The notes under the pieces were generated by a model. The model was given only the letters and a program-made list of their open reading frames with translations. It was not told the DNA's origin and ran no database searches. This document shows positions 37,445 to 38,208 of a stretch of 38,208 nt of DNA, one piece after another. Origin of the DNA: Tritrichomonas foetus (lineage: Eukaryota; Parabasalia; Tritrichomonadida; Tritrichomonadidae); assembly GCA_001839685.1 (NCBI GenBank), contig MLAK01000794.1, forward strand, positions 24,259 to 62,466. The letters run 5' to 3'. Positions within the stretch are counted from its first letter, which is position 1. Each line of letters opens with the position of its first letter. Made by a program: the position numbers and the translations under genes.

Positions 37445-38208
37445 GTGAGAATATTACAAAAGTGAAATGTTTTTTTTCAATTACATCAACTCAAAATTGA
37501 ATAGTGGTGAATTGAGAGAAAAGCTTACAAAACTTAGTATGCCATGTTGCTATTTTTCAAATAGTGAACAGTCAATCAAAATAGTGGATGTGGCTTTGAA
37601 ATTAGTTCAATTTTTTTTGGAAAATTATTGACAGATTGTCAAAGAAATTGATTCCAATATTGGTTCTGTTATCCTTATTTTTCTGATTTTTCCCGGAGTA
37701 ACGCGGTTTTAATACTATTTTATGCATATTTATAAAAGAAGAAAATGATTCTTTTCTTTTATTTACAATATATTTCGTTTTTTTCAGTCAATTGTTTTAG
37801 GTAAATTGAATTTTTTGAAATGTTGTATTGAAAAATATTCACTCACCAAAAATGCTAACCTCATGCCAACTTATCAAATGGCGATGTATGGAAAGTGTCT
37901 TATAATTAATTCAATAATCATATGATAATAATTTCCCACTTGAATGAAGGGAAATATCTCAAAATTTCATGACCAAATATTTTTGTTTATCATTTTGAGT
38001 ATTTTGTGAGAAGAACGTGAACTAATTCATTTGGACAAATCATTTCCTCTAATTTTTTATGAGTTTTTTCATTTATCAGAATTTGATGGAATTTTGATTT
38101 GATGAAATAAAACAATTTATCAAATGATAAAACAAGCCCATTATTTATAATAAAATCATTTCATGCTATTAATTTCTTCTAATTTTTAGTAGGATATACA
38201 GTTGTGAT
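37445..38208. other. Upstream region of the GH3 gene to the window edge
   Basis: 764 bases, AT-rich, with the GH3 promoter at the left end. No supported ORF, RNA gene or repeat on either strand. Confidence 0.4.
37461..37465 (-). promoter_or_regulatory. Initiator element of the GH3 gene
   Basis: On the minus strand TTTCACTTTTG fits the Inr rule, with the predicted +1 A at 37463, a leader of 18 bases before ATG 37444. A second match (TCACATG) overlaps the start codon itself and would leave almost no leader, so the upstream one is preferred. Confidence 0.55.

Overview
The window looks like nuclear DNA of a parabasalid protist, most likely a Tritrichomonas-type trichomonad. The evidence is: very AT-rich spacers, long intronless genes packed on both strands, trichomonad-type initiator elements (TCA-pyrimidine-T/A) 8-18 bases before several start codons, stop codons that run into a UAAA poly(A) signal, and the gene content itself (a [FeFe]-hydrogenase fused to a diflavin reductase, a giant BEACH protein, a bacterial-type GH3 glucosidase). 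The species call is inference. No rRNA, tRNA, CRISPR or intact mobile element was recognised.

Layout, left to right: a decayed gene at the edge (2-611, +); a helical protein of unknown function cut by one in-frame TAG (1476-2765, -); a P-loop NTPase with a nuclease-like C-terminus of the Crinkler/RHS type (3183-6323, +); converging on it, a 2618-residue BEACH protein (6408-14264, -); a short Raptor homologue without its WD40 propeller (14612-16534, -); a membrane-anchored homologue of molybdenum cofactor sulfurase that lacks the PLP lysine (17078-18523, -); a small frameshifted remnant (19098-19344, +); the hydrogenase-diflavin reductase fusion (19655-22966, +); a karyopherin/exportin-like protein with an expanded NQM repeat (23328-26189, +); a 2.5 kb gene-poor spacer; a DUSP-UBL-USP protein cut by one in-frame TAG and lacking its catalytic residues (28725-30290, -); a 3.1 kb gene-poor stretch with ambiguous bases and coding debris (30291-33412); a Tup1-like coiled-coil/WD40 protein (33413-34717, +); and a GH3 beta-glucosidase (35243-37444, -).

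The genes do not form a pathway; this is a normal protist mixture of metabolism (hydrogenase, glucosidase), TOR signalling (Raptor), membrane traffic (BEACH), nuclear transport (karyopherin) and regulation (Tup1-like). The most notable features are: (i) enzyme-family members that have lost catalytic residues (Moco sulfurase-like, USP, and the caspase-like fold of Raptor); (ii) two unrelated genes that are each interrupted by exactly one TAG with the frame otherwise intact; (iii) a possible Crinkler/RHS-type NTPase-nuclease protein; (iv) the hydrogenase fusion with no obvious hydrogenosomal presequence. Several long frames open with TTG in a mechanical reading; their starts were moved here to the first ATG.
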